From Gammaproteobacteria bacterium (GTDB taxonomy: Bacteria; Pseudomonadota; Gammaproteobacteria; JAJFKO01): a stretch of 64,000 nucleotides of DNA. The first letter of the stretch is position 1; the number at the start of each line of letters is the position of its first letter. A program made the translations under genes and the position numbers. Positions 1 through 8,184 of the stretch are shown piece after piece. The stretch is taken from the NCBI GenBank assembly GCA_021773175.1, contig JAJFKO010000071.1, forward strand, positions 124,001 through 188,000, given 5' to 3'. A model generated the notes under the pieces. That model worked only from the letters and a program-made list of their open reading frames with translations, did not search any database and was not told the DNA's origin.

Positions 1-1
1 T

Positions 2-181
2 AACTATGCGACCTTAATACGAACAGAACTTTCTTCACAGTTAGGGCTTTGTCATACTCTGCATGATAAGCGAGGTAAAGAAGTCACCAGAAGTATTATA
101 GACGTCAGTGATGACGCACTTATTCTAGGTGGCGAAGGTGATGTCCGAGGTGAAGAACTAAAACGTGCCTTCAGAATATAA
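2..181 (+). CDS. C-terminal end of an unidentified protein (partial)
   Basis: An open frame enters the window at base 2 and closes with TAA at 179-181, giving the last 59 residues of a protein whose start lies outside. The fragment is soluble in character, with a charged tail containing GGEGDVRGEELKRAF. I do not recognise the family. It runs in the same direction as oxyR, with about 127 bases between them, so read-through into oxyR is possible but not shown. Confidence 0.5.
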   Translation, partial: NYATLIRTELSSQLGLCHTLHDKRGKEVTRSIIDVSDDALILGGEGDVRGEELKRAFRI

Positions 182-308
182 TCGACACATCAATAATTTA
201 AAAAATGCGTCCTTGTTAAATTGATTCAATTGAGGTAATTATAGTAAAGTTTAAATTCACCTAACTTTGCTGTAATCTCCACAGTTGAATAACAAGGATT
301 TTTGCTGT

Positions 309-1229
309 ATGACACTCACCGAACTTCGTTACATCGTTGCTCTAGCAAAAGAAAGACACTTTGGTAAAGCAGCTAAAACTTGCTTTGTTAGTCAGCCAAC
401 TCTAAGTGTTGCAATTAACAAATTAGAAGCAAACTTAGGCATTAGTATTTTTGAACGTAGCCATAGTGATGTACATCTAACAGATGTCGGTAAACAGATT
501 ATTGCTCAAGCACAATCTGTCTTGATAGAAGCAAAGAAAATTGAAGAAATTGTTGCAGCGAATAAATCACAACTCACTACACCATTAAAAATTGGTGCTA
601 TCTATACTGTAGCACCTTATTTGTTGCCTCTTCTTGTTCCGAAATTAAAACAGCTGGCGCCTGACATGCCGCTGATTATCCAAGAAGACTTTACCACCAA
701 TTTGCAAGATAAATTACAGCAAGGCGAGCTAGATGCTATATTTATTGCCCTACCTTTTTCTGTAAAAGGCATTGTAAGCAAAGCCTTATATCGAGAACCC
801 TTTGTAGTATTAATGCGGAAAGATCACCCCTTAAGCCATGTTGATGCTATCAGTAAGCAAGATTTAGCAAAAGAAGATATCTTATTACTTGGTGAAGGTC
901 ATTGTTTTCGTGATAATGTTATTATGGCATGTCCAAGCTGCTATCAACCAAACAATCCACAACAAACTATTGCCGGTACTTCGTTAGAAACTCTGCGTCA
1001 TATGGTTGTTTCTGGGATGGGTATTACTATACTGCCAAGTTCAGCTACCCAAATACAACACTATGCAGACTATGTGTGTACTAAGTCTTTTACAGATAAA
1101 ACGCCGTCTCGAGATGTTGCTTTAGCCTGGCGTGTCAGTTATCCACGTAATAAAGCCATCGATGTGTTAACACAGGCCATTACAGAATGTAACTTAGAAA
1201 GTGTTGGTGATATATCGTTGCTTATTTAA
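309..1229 (+). CDS. oxyR: Hydrogen-peroxide-sensing LysR-type regulator OxyR
   Basis: OxyR is a cytoplasmic transcription factor that is oxidised by hydrogen peroxide through a disulfide and then activates peroxide-defence genes. The protein has an N-terminal winged HTH (about residues 1-60, RHFGKAA motif) and a LysR substrate-binding fold. An upstream TTG at 285 is in frame. I prefer the ATG at 309 because AAGGA precedes it and because the redox cysteines then fall exactly at Cys199 (GHCFRD) and Cys208 (MAC), as in E. coli. Length is 306 aa, normal for the family. The 3' end overlaps the convergent transporter gene by 4 bases. No peroxidase or catalase gene lies next to it here. Confidence 0.95.
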   Translation: MTLTELRYIVALAKERHFGKAAKTCFVSQPTLSVAINKLEANLGISIFERSHSDVHLTDVGKQIIAQAQSVLIEAKKIEEIVAANKSQLTTPLKIGAIYTVAPYLLPLLVPKLKQLAPDMPLIIQEDFTTNLQDKLQQGELDAIFIALPFSVKGIVSKALYREPFVVLMRKDHPLSHVDAISKQDLAKEDILLLGEGHCFRDNVIMACPSCYQPNNPQQTIAGTSLETLRHMVVSGMGITILPSSATQIQHYADYVCTKSFTDKTPSRDVALAWRVSYPRNKAIDVLTQAITECNLESVGDISLLI

Positions 1230-2497
1230 AAATTGTTATGGACTGTTTTATCCTTATTTAATAGCACTCTATCATGTAAATGATAAACAAAATAAAGCAA
1301 GCCTATAAACTGTAACGCAGTTAATATTGTAAAAATACTTCTATAAACTATTGCCTCAGACTGCATGCCAACAGAACTACTAACCCATGAAAGAATCAAG
1401 CCAAAACCATATTGCATGATAAAGGCTGTTAGAAATAATAAAACATTAAGCGATGTTATTACTCTTCCCGCAATCTCACGAGGAAAATAATTATTGAGAA
1501 TCGCATAATCGATTACAAGTATCTGGGTGGAGAATCCAAATAAAAACCAAAGAACTTTATCGCCTGGTGATATTTGCAAGATAATACAGATCTCTGTAAT
1601 GATTGCTAAGCAAGCGCCAAAAATAACAACACCATAACTGGAAACATTGAATTTCCTAGCAATATTATTCAAAACGCCACTAGCGAACAAACCAACAGCA
1701 AAGCCAAATGATAATGCTAATAATACTCTAGCTGCAGCATTATCATTAAGCTCAGCAACCTTATGCAACCAAGGTCCAGCCCACAAACCTTGCATTGCAA
1801 TAAAACTAGCAAAGGTCATAACAGCAAGAAAACCTACTGCCCAAAAGTGTGAGTCGCCATAAATAATTTTTAAGTCACCAAGTTCCTGTTTAAAGGTAAA
1901 TCGATGTTTTACTGGTTTCTCATCACGTGGCGCAAAAATAGCAATAATAATTGCGACCAAAAATGTTAAAATAGCGATGACAGCAATTAATTCACGCCAA
2001 CTCGCAAAACGTAAAAAGATCTCACTCGGCATCGTTGCACTTATAGCACCAATACCTCCGGCAGCTAAAACAATACTATTCGCGAATGGTAAATCATCAG
2101 TAGAAAACCACATGGAGGTTGCTTTTAACGATGCCATTAAACAACCCGCTAAACCAAAACCCATCACGCCATTTGCAATAGCAAGCTGCCAAGTATTTTG
2201 ACTTAAAGCCACTCCTGCCATAGTAATACTGGCAACGATAAACAGCAGCATTTGCACCTTACGTGGACCGAAACGATCTAAAAAAATCCCCAATGGGATT
2301 TGTGTTAATGCCAGTCCTCCAGCATACATTGCTGCAAATAAGCCTAGTTGACTAGCAGAAACATGCAAGTCGCGTTGAATTGGTAAAGCAATAACAGCAT
2401 AAATACTCCGATAAATACCACCTATAAAATAGCTCAATGAAAATGGGATAAGAACAGTAAGAATCAGCTTTGTAGTAAAACCAGAATGCTTTTTCAC
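1226..2497 (-). CDS. Major facilitator superfamily transporter
   Basis: This 423-residue inner-membrane protein has about twelve hydrophobic segments. An MFS loop 2-3 signature (GIFLDRFGPRKVQ) sits after the second segment, around residues 70-82. It is probably a secondary transporter of a small solute, and the substrate cannot be read from the sequence. A central hydrophilic loop follows the sixth segment, near residues 190-210 (PRDEKPVKHRF). The gene is convergent with oxyR and divergent from the next membrane protein, with about 98 bases between starts for both promoters. Anion/organic-anion MFS branches and nitrate/nitrite-like branches both remain possible. Confidence 0.8.
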   Translation of the reverse strand: MKKHSGFTTKLILTVLIPFSLSYFIGGIYRSIYAVIALPIQRDLHVSASQLGLFAAMYAGGLALTQIPLGIFLDRFGPRKVQMLLFIVASITMAGVALSQNTWQLAIANGVMGFGLAGCLMASLKATSMWFSTDDLPFANSIVLAAGGIGAISATMPSEIFLRFASWRELIAVIAILTFLVAIIIAIFAPRDEKPVKHRFTFKQELGDLKIIYGDSHFWAVGFLAVMTFASFIAMQGLWAGPWLHKVAELNDNAAARVLLALSFGFAVGLFASGVLNNIARKFNVSSYGVVIFGACLAIITEICIILQISPGDKVLWFLFGFSTQILVIDYAILNNYFPREIAGRVITSLNVLLFLTAFIMQYGFGLILSWVSSSVGMQSEAIVYRSIFTILTALQFIGLLYFVYHLHDRVLLNKDKTVHNNF

Positions 2498-2536
2498 GTC
2501 GTTAAATCCTTCTTCGCCCTAAATGTGGCAATTTAT

Positions 2537-2565
2537 TTAGCATTTCATGTCAGAATGGTTATAAT
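2537..2565 (+). promoter_or_regulatory. Possible sigma-70 promoter for the two-hairpin membrane protein
   Basis: TTAGCA at 2537-2542 (4 of 6 to consensus), a 17-base spacer, then a perfect TATAAT at 2560-2565. It is followed by AGGA about 9 bases before the ATG at 2596. The call is from sequence only. Confidence 0.45.
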
Positions 2566-2595
2566 ACAGCAGCAAATTCACTCAGGAAATAGCTT

Positions 2596-3984
2596 ATGAC
2601 AAATTTACATGAACGCGTTGACGTTTTTAATACCGCTGTCAGCGAACATGAAAACAAACTCTGTGATGCTCTATTAACAAGTAGTGAATATTTATTTACA
2701 CTCTTGCAAGATGACTCGTCACTAGCACATTTAAAGGCTTCTACACATAACGCGCTAAGAACACATCTTAATGACAATATTCGTGATAATTTACGCGCCA
2801 TGATGTATGCGGAAAATCGCCAAATTTTAGCAATTCATCAACGAGCTTTATTGCAAACCTTAGATGCTATTCCTGTACCCATTCATTCAGCTCATCAACA
2901 AACAGCAACGGTAGAAAGCTTACCGTCAATAGCTCAGCATCGTGATCTATTGATTTTAAAAGAACTTTGTATAAGACAAGCTAATGCTTTAACTATGACG
3001 CGACATAGTTATTTGGAAAATATGTTTAGTCTGCGTCAGTTTGCTAAAGGCTTTACGTGGATTACGCTAGGAGCCGCAGTTATCATAGCGGGGCTTGTTG
3101 TGCCTGAAGTGATGGTCCCCATCGCTATTGGCATTGGCCTTGCCGGAGTTATTTATGGCGTAATCGATGTTGCTAAAGAAGCGGCTGAAATGGTTAGTGA
3201 AAAAACAGTCCCTGAGTTGGGCGAACGCGATATAACAAAACTCAGTGACAAAACCCAAGATTTATTAGTTGATCATGAACCTAAGATGCAAAGTCAATTG
3301 CGCACAAGTATTAATCGTTACCAAAAGCGCTTAGGCATAAGTTCCGGTATTGCTATTGCCGCAACAGGCTTAGCTTTAGGCATTATTTTACTTGCCGTTG
3401 CCGTTCCCGGTATGCTACTACCTCCGGTAACGCTAACAATTGCATCCGTGGTTGCCTTAGCAGTTTCTGCGACTGCCGCAACTTATTTTACAGCAAGTTT
3501 CCTTACTAAACGCGCCAAGTGCGTAAAGGCAAGTATACAAGTCAATACGGACACGAGAGTCATGCAACATAATATAGATAAGATTATGCAGGCATCAGAA
3601 CAAGAACTGCTTGAGCTTTCTGCCAAAAAACAACAACAGCTTGATGCCCACGAACAACTTTCTTCATCTGCATATATGGATACTGTACTTGCTGATAATA
3701 ATGCTGATGACAGATTATCAAAAGCAGAAGTTATAAAATTAAAAGCAGGTTTTGATCACGTCGAAAATGTAAACCTGCCAAAACCTGAACCTATCGAAAA
3801 TATTTTAGGCGAAGATTTAGACTTTATGTTTGAGAAATCTCCTCAACCAAGCCAATCACAACGACATAAAGAGAATGCATTGCAAGAAAACAATGCCATT
3901 GACAACATTGCTGAAGATGAAGATGGTGGCGAATCTGGTGGTGGTAATATTGAGAAAAACAGTATGACACTTAGACCAGAGTAA
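2596..3984 (+). CDS. Unknown 462-aa membrane protein with two hydrophobic hairpins and an EF-hand-like loop
   Basis: I do not recognise this family. The N-terminal 150 residues are helical and hydrophilic. Two long hydrophobic Gly/Ala-rich stretches follow, at about 152-192 and 247-300, each long enough for a membrane hairpin. Residues 367-378 (DNNADDRLSKAE) match the spacing of an EF-hand calcium loop: acidic or amide residues at positions 1, 3 and 5, Leu at 8, Ser at 9 and Glu at 12. The tail is acidic and glycine-rich (AEDEDGGESGGG). That resembles features seen in some Dot/Icm-type secreted effectors, but secretion is only a guess. The gene stands alone between divergent and convergent neighbours, and the AGGA ribosome site supports the ATG at 2596. 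Confidence 0.75.
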   Translation: MTNLHERVDVFNTAVSEHENKLCDALLTSSEYLFTLLQDDSSLAHLKASTHNALRTHLNDNIRDNLRAMMYAENRQILAIHQRALLQTLDAIPVPIHSAHQQTATVESLPSIAQHRDLLILKELCIRQANALTMTRHSYLENMFSLRQFAKGFTWITLGAAVIIAGLVVPEVMVPIAIGIGLAGVIYGVIDVAKEAAEMVSEKTVPELGERDITKLSDKTQDLLVDHEPKMQSQLRTSINRYQKRLGISSGIAIAATGLALGIILLAVAVPGMLLPPVTLTIASVVALAVSATAATYFTASFLTKRAKCVKASIQVNTDTRVMQHNIDKIMQASEQELLELSAKKQQQLDAHEQLSSSAYMDTVLADNNADDRLSKAEVIKLKAGFDHVENVNLPKPEPIENILGEDLDFMFEKSPQPSQSQRHKENALQENNAIDNIAEDEDGGESGGGNIEKNSMTLRPE

Positions 3985-4022
3985 AACTTTGTTGCGTGCT
4001 TGAAAAAGAAAAACAGTATCGA

Positions 4023-4826
4023 CTAGAAACCATAAGCTGCTGTAAAAAGCATTTTAATGCTTATTATTATCAGTAAAAGTGAATATAATAATTTTAATTT
4101 TTGACGAGGAATTCTGTGAGCCAGCATAACACCTATCGGTGAAAATACCGTGCCACCAATTGCTAATGGTAAAAACAAAGTCCAGTCGACAAATCCAGTA
4201 GAATATTTTGGTAAATCAGACAGGCCAAAACCCGTAATAATATACATAATCATAATGCCGACAGCAAGTAAGGCACCAAGGACCGCGGTTGTTCCAACTG
4301 CTATTCGTAAATCCATACCAAGTTTTTTAAAGAATGGGACGGCAAAAGCATTGATTCCCAAAAAACTGCCCATAAAACCAATAAAACCTGCAGCTATTCT
4401 TAGCAAGACTGTCGAAGCATCAACGTGTTGTTGTAATTCATCTTTACCAAAGTAGAGATAAATCGCCAAGAAAAAAACAATCACGCCGAATAGTAATATT
4501 AATATTTGACTTGGTAATTTTCCCGCTAATAATGCCCCCGCAACAATACCTAAAAACATACTAACTGTCATTTTACGAACAATATCCCAGTTTACCGCTT
4601 GGCGTTTGTGATGTTTATAAGCTGACATAAATCCCATAATAACAATCGCAGCCACACTAGTAGCAATGGCAATTTGCATACTATGAATAGTCCGAACATG
4701 TAAATCATGTAATACCCATATCACAGCAGGAATGAGAATAAGCCCAATGCCACCACCGAATAAACCAGAGATGATCCCAGCAAAAGCGCCAATCATTAAA
4801 CAAAATAAAAAAATAGAAATATCCAA
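4023..4826 (-). CDS. TauE/SafE family anion (sulfite/sulfonate) exporter
   Basis: This 267-residue protein has about eight membrane segments. It opens with the family-typical GAFAGIISGLFGGGIG glycine-rich helix and has a second related half (AGFIGFMGSFLGINAF), matching the internal repeat of TauE/SafE proteins. Members move sulfite, sulfoacetate or similar organosulfur anions across the inner membrane, and the substrate here is unassigned. Length is normal. The Met-rich outer-membrane protein lies upstream on the same strand, about 240 bases away, so a shared transcript is possible but not clear. Confidence 0.85.
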   Translation of the reverse strand: MDISIFLFCLMIGAFAGIISGLFGGGIGLILIPAVIWVLHDLHVRTIHSMQIAIATSVAAIVIMGFMSAYKHHKRQAVNWDIVRKMTVSMFLGIVAGALLAGKLPSQILILLFGVIVFFLAIYLYFGKDELQQHVDASTVLLRIAAGFIGFMGSFLGINAFAVPFFKKLGMDLRIAVGTTAVLGALLAVGIMIMYIITGFGLSDLPKYSTGFVDWTLFLPLAIGGTVFSPIGVMLAHRIPRQKLKLLYSLLLIIISIKMLFTAAYGF

Positions 4827-4852
4827 ATATCATTACCTTTTATATATCAATC

Positions 4853-4888
4853 TATACTCGTCGCATTATGGTTTTCCAGGAATTAGAC
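4853..4888. repeat. Dispersed repeat, copy A
   Basis: This 36-base stretch resembles one at 22972-23006, with about 31 matching positions and one gap. The shared core is TGGTTTTCCAG, flanked by CTCGTC and TTAGAC. Both copies lie in non-coding DNA. No flanking terminal inverted repeats or transposase are visible. Confidence 0.5.
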
Positions 4889-5066
4889 AAAGCGATTTTT
4901 GTTCTATCGGGTGTTTAAATTGCCGGTAATAGCTAGACTATTGGCAAGATTTAAACGTCTAATATGGCAAAAAAGAGCACGTATAAAACTGGAAAAACAT
5001 AATGCGAGGAGTATATACCCATTGGAATTCGAAATGCGAGAATTATAGCAAACATTCTTGTTGTTA

Positions 5067-6119
5067 CTAGATTTTAACAGACCAATTGAGGATACCAAAC
5101 CATGTTGCTTTAAGTTGAGGTCCATTCAGATGTTGATATATTGGATGTCCTAGCTCAATTTGCAAAGCTTGACCTTTTAGCATTTTATCTAAGTTATGTA
5201 TCGTAAACGTCAGAGATAGGTCAACGCGTCGTCCACCTTGCAATAGAGGAGCCGCAGCAGGAGACATTTTTGGATAGATATTTGGATCTTGTCCGCGAAT
5301 TCTACCTAAACTACGAGCATCAACTCGTAAAGCCGCAATAATAAATTTGTTGAGAATACGATGAACCCAAATAGCGCCATAAATTTCATTACCTAATGCA
5401 TAATGAAAACGATTTTTGTCGAGTCGAATAATGCCTGATAGCGTCGCACCAAAGTACCAAGGCTTCGTTGCTATCATAAATTTAGAACCCAATAGCATAT
5501 CTACTGTTCCTGAACCAAGTTGCATGGGGTAAGGTAAGCGCATATTCATTTTGCCCCCCATCTTTCCTGCTTGCGTAATTGAGCCTGTTGGAACAGTTAA
5601 CCCTAGCATGGTATGAAACATCTTATGCTTAGATTTGTATAATAGATAAGAATATTTTGCAGCTATATCACCAAAGCCACTTGATTCTGTCGTAAATGAT
5701 TTACCATTCATTTTTTTGCTATGCATCATTTTATCTAGGTATGGAACCATTAGCATAAAACTAGAATGCATATTTGGCATATACATAACACCTAACATCC
5801 ACATTTGCGTATGCATAGATTCAGGCGCGTTCATAAATCCCTGAGAAAATACTTCTGAATTATTGACTGATTGACTTCCATCGAGTAACCCTGACATATT
5901 CATCCACATATAGTTTAAGTGGAGCATCCAATGCTTTTTCATCTTCATTTGCATATGCATCGGGGTAAGCATAGGATGAATACGCAACAAGTTACGTTGT
6001 CCAGGCAAATAAACTGCAGCAGCTGTGTTAATCCAAATAAAACTCAGCAGAAAAGTAAAACATAGAATAGAAGTAAGTCGATTTAAAATGAATCTCATGA
6101 GTATTAGCTTTCTTATCAT
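5067..6119 (-). CDS. Met/His-rich outer-membrane beta-barrel protein (phenol-degradation MetA-type family)
   Basis: The protein has 350 residues with an N-terminal signal peptide (hydrophobic stretch to about residue 35, ending TAAAV) and alternating beta-strand-like sequence. It carries motifs such as GFGDIAAKYSYLL and GLTVPTGSI, typical of the 'MetA pathway of phenol degradation' barrel family, which is often found beside metal-resistance genes. About 21 methionines plus several histidines occur within residues 48-140 (for example MHMQMKMKKHWM), a composition seen in copper- or silver-handling proteins. Metal binding is inferred. An in-frame ATG at 6098 is an alternative start, and neither start has a clear ribosome site. 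Confidence 0.7.
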   Translation of the reverse strand: MIRKLILMRFILNRLTSILCFTFLLSFIWINTAAAVYLPGQRNLLRIHPMLTPMHMQMKMKKHWMLHLNYMWMNMSGLLDGSQSVNNSEVFSQGFMNAPESMHTQMWMLGVMYMPNMHSSFMLMVPYLDKMMHSKKMNGKSFTTESSGFGDIAAKYSYLLYKSKHKMFHTMLGLTVPTGSITQAGKMGGKMNMRLPYPMQLGSGTVDMLLGSKFMIATKPWYFGATLSGIIRLDKNRFHYALGNEIYGAIWVHRILNKFIIAALRVDARSLGRIRGQDPNIYPKMSPAAAPLLQGGRRVDLSLTFTIHNLDKMLKGQALQIELGHPIYQHLNGPQLKATWFGILNWSVKI

Positions 6120-6356
6120 TATAATTGTTAACGCGACACAAAATAACGAAACAATAGACTATTGTCAAAAATTAAAATTAAGTATGTTGTCGTCAATACA
6201 GATGAATAAGGTTATAGTTATACTTGGCATGATGCAATTTACATATATATTTATTGCATTATGGTTTTAAAGTAATTTCATTTTGGAACTTCTATGCCAA
6301 TAATATATGATGCCAGCACTACGTTATTAGCATAAATTAATGTGAAGAAGACTCAG

Positions 6357-7718
6357 ATGACTAATAAAATTTCTATCATAGGCGCAGGACTAACAGGTTT
6401 ATTACTCGCCTTATTCCTTGAAAAATGTGGATATAGCGTTGATATATTCGAGAAACGTAATGAAGACACACTAACAAGTAATTCTCCTGGACGTCGTGCT
6501 AGTCTTGATTTAACGACTCGCGGCTTACTGGCCTTGCAAGAAGTCAGTTTACTAGAGTCGGTGATTTCTAATACAACAACCATTAAGGGTCGTACTGTAC
6601 ACATCAATAAGCATGATCCTATAGAACAAATCTACTTCTATAAAAAACAACAACATGTTTACACCATCGATAGAGCTATTTTATTCAACATTCTTTTAGA
6701 AACTATTAAGACCCAAACAAATATAAAAATTCATTTCGCAACAATAGTTGAAAGCTTTGATGATAAGCATGATATTGTTATCCGCAATATTGCTACCGAT
6801 ACAACAAGCTGTATAGAATCCCAGTTTATTTTTGCTGCTGATGGCGCCTTCTCTACAACGAGAATGTTTTATGAAAATAAAAATCTTCTACAGATTAGCG
6901 AAAGTAAATTTAATCACCAATATAAGGAAATCAGCATTCCCCAAGAGTTTGTTGATACTGTCGCCATGAATCACTTTCATATGTGGGTTAATCAAGAAGC
7001 TATATTTTTATTGCATCCAAATTATTACAGTAAAACTTTTGGAACGCTTATTCTGCCAGAAAGTTCTAATTATAGTTTTGCAAAACTTATTAGCTCTCAA
7101 AACATTTCTAAATTTGTTAACGATTATTTCCCAAGCCTACACTCATTAAATAATTTTTTTGTTAAAGATATTCTTGCTAACCCTATCAACAATCTTTATT
7201 CAATCAGTTGTCAACCCTGGCTAATAGACAATAAAGTTCTTTTAATTGGTGATGCAGCTTATGCCATGCTGCCTTTCCTTGGGCAAGGAGTGAATTGTAA
7301 TTTTGAAGATTGTTTGGTTTTTTATAACTTATTGCAAAAGTATAATAACGACTTGCAGCAAGCTACACAGGAATATTGTGAAATACGGAAAAAAACAGCT
7401 GATGCTATTGTTTATTTATCTGAACAAAATTATCTTGAACAATATCAAGGCTGGCATGATGCAAAAACACTTTTACATTATAAATTACAACGTCTACTAG
7501 AAAAATGTTTTCCTGAGTTTGTGCCATACCAATTCTTAGTGCGCTTCTCAACAATCCCTTTTGATAAAGTCAGTCTTTTGCGTGATAAGCAAATTGCTAT
7601 TATTCACTCACTTTGTGAGCAATATAAAACACTTGACAACATTGATTGGTTGGAGGCAAGCACAATGATTAATTCGTGGTTACTCTTACTAAAGACCTAT
7701 GAATCTAAAACTGTATAA
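6357..7718 (+). CDS. Kynurenine 3-monooxygenase-like FAD-dependent hydroxylase
   Basis: This is a flavoprotein aromatic hydroxylase of 453 residues. It has a Rossmann GAGLTGLLLALFL motif at the N terminus, a second FAD motif (LIGDAAYAMLPFLGQG) and the KMO-like stretch GVNCNFEDCLVF. Kynurenine 3-monooxygenases hydroxylate L-kynurenine at the expense of NADPH and O2, and many carry C-terminal membrane-binding helices. No other kynurenine-pathway gene lies nearby, so the substrate is uncertain. A GTG at 6342 is in frame, but the ATG at 6357, with GAAGAAG just before it, matches the normal start of the FAD domain. The 3' end overlaps the convergent small gene by 22 bases. Confidence 0.8.
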   Translation: MTNKISIIGAGLTGLLLALFLEKCGYSVDIFEKRNEDTLTSNSPGRRASLDLTTRGLLALQEVSLLESVISNTTTIKGRTVHINKHDPIEQIYFYKKQQHVYTIDRAILFNILLETIKTQTNIKIHFATIVESFDDKHDIVIRNIATDTTSCIESQFIFAADGAFSTTRMFYENKNLLQISESKFNHQYKEISIPQEFVDTVAMNHFHMWVNQEAIFLLHPNYYSKTFGTLILPESSNYSFAKLISSQNISKFVNDYFPSLHSLNNFFVKDILANPINNLYSISCQPWLIDNKVLLIGDAAYAMLPFLGQGVNCNFEDCLVFYNLLQKYNNDLQQATQEYCEIRKKTADAIVYLSEQNYLEQYQGWHDAKTLLHYKLQRLLEKCFPEFVPYQFLVRFSTIPFDKVSLLRDKQIAIIHSLCEQYKTLDNIDWLEASTMINSWLLLLKTYESKTV

Positions 7719-8062
7719 ATCTCATCAATCTCAATAATCTGCATATCATCATTAAACCTTACAATCGCGATTGTTTGAAAATTACCGGCTTTTTCTGAGT
7801 CAAGCTGATAACGCAATGCACAGGCTTTTTCTGTGTTAGCTTTTAAATTATTAAGCAGCGTAAACTGACATTTACCAGCCACACTCCGCACTTCTGTTAA
7901 TTGAACAATGACATCTTTTCCTGATGTACACGCTTGTTCACCATTGATAATTTTAACCGCATTATCCGCGATATACTTATTACCAATATTATTTATTTCT
8001 TCTATTGTAACATCACCAATCTCGTTTAAGACATCGATATAATGCTTTGCGTAATCAGTCAT
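7697..8062 (-). CDS. Small SnoaL/NTF2-fold-like protein
   Basis: This 121-residue soluble protein opens with a helical region (DYAKHYIDVLNEIGDV), followed by strand-rich sequence, the layout of SnoaL-like or nuclear-transport-factor-2-like folds that serve as small enzymes or binding proteins. The assignment is from overall pattern only and no catalytic residues are certain. A strong ribosome site (AAGGTGAGG) lies directly before the ATG at 8062. The gene runs against the KMO-like gene and overlaps its end by 22 bases. Confidence 0.55.
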   Translation of the reverse strand: MTDYAKHYIDVLNEIGDVTIEEINNIGNKYIADNAVKIINGEQACTSGKDVIVQLTEVRSVAGKCQFTLLNNLKANTEKACALRYQLDSEKAGNFQTIAIVRFNDDMQIIEIDEIYTVLDS

Positions 8063-8184
8063 ACCTCACCTTCCATATTTTATTTGTTATAACATAATAT
8101 AATTTGATTGAGGAGTGAATATAACGGATTATATTTTTAAAATCTAGTCATTAACTTCTTTGAAAAAGTTAGGTAAAGCAAGGC

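Noticed and set aside
4904-5125. Possible short gene on the minus strand (73 codons)
   Set aside because: It overlaps the end of the Met-rich barrel protein in another frame, has no ribosome site and looks like random sequence.
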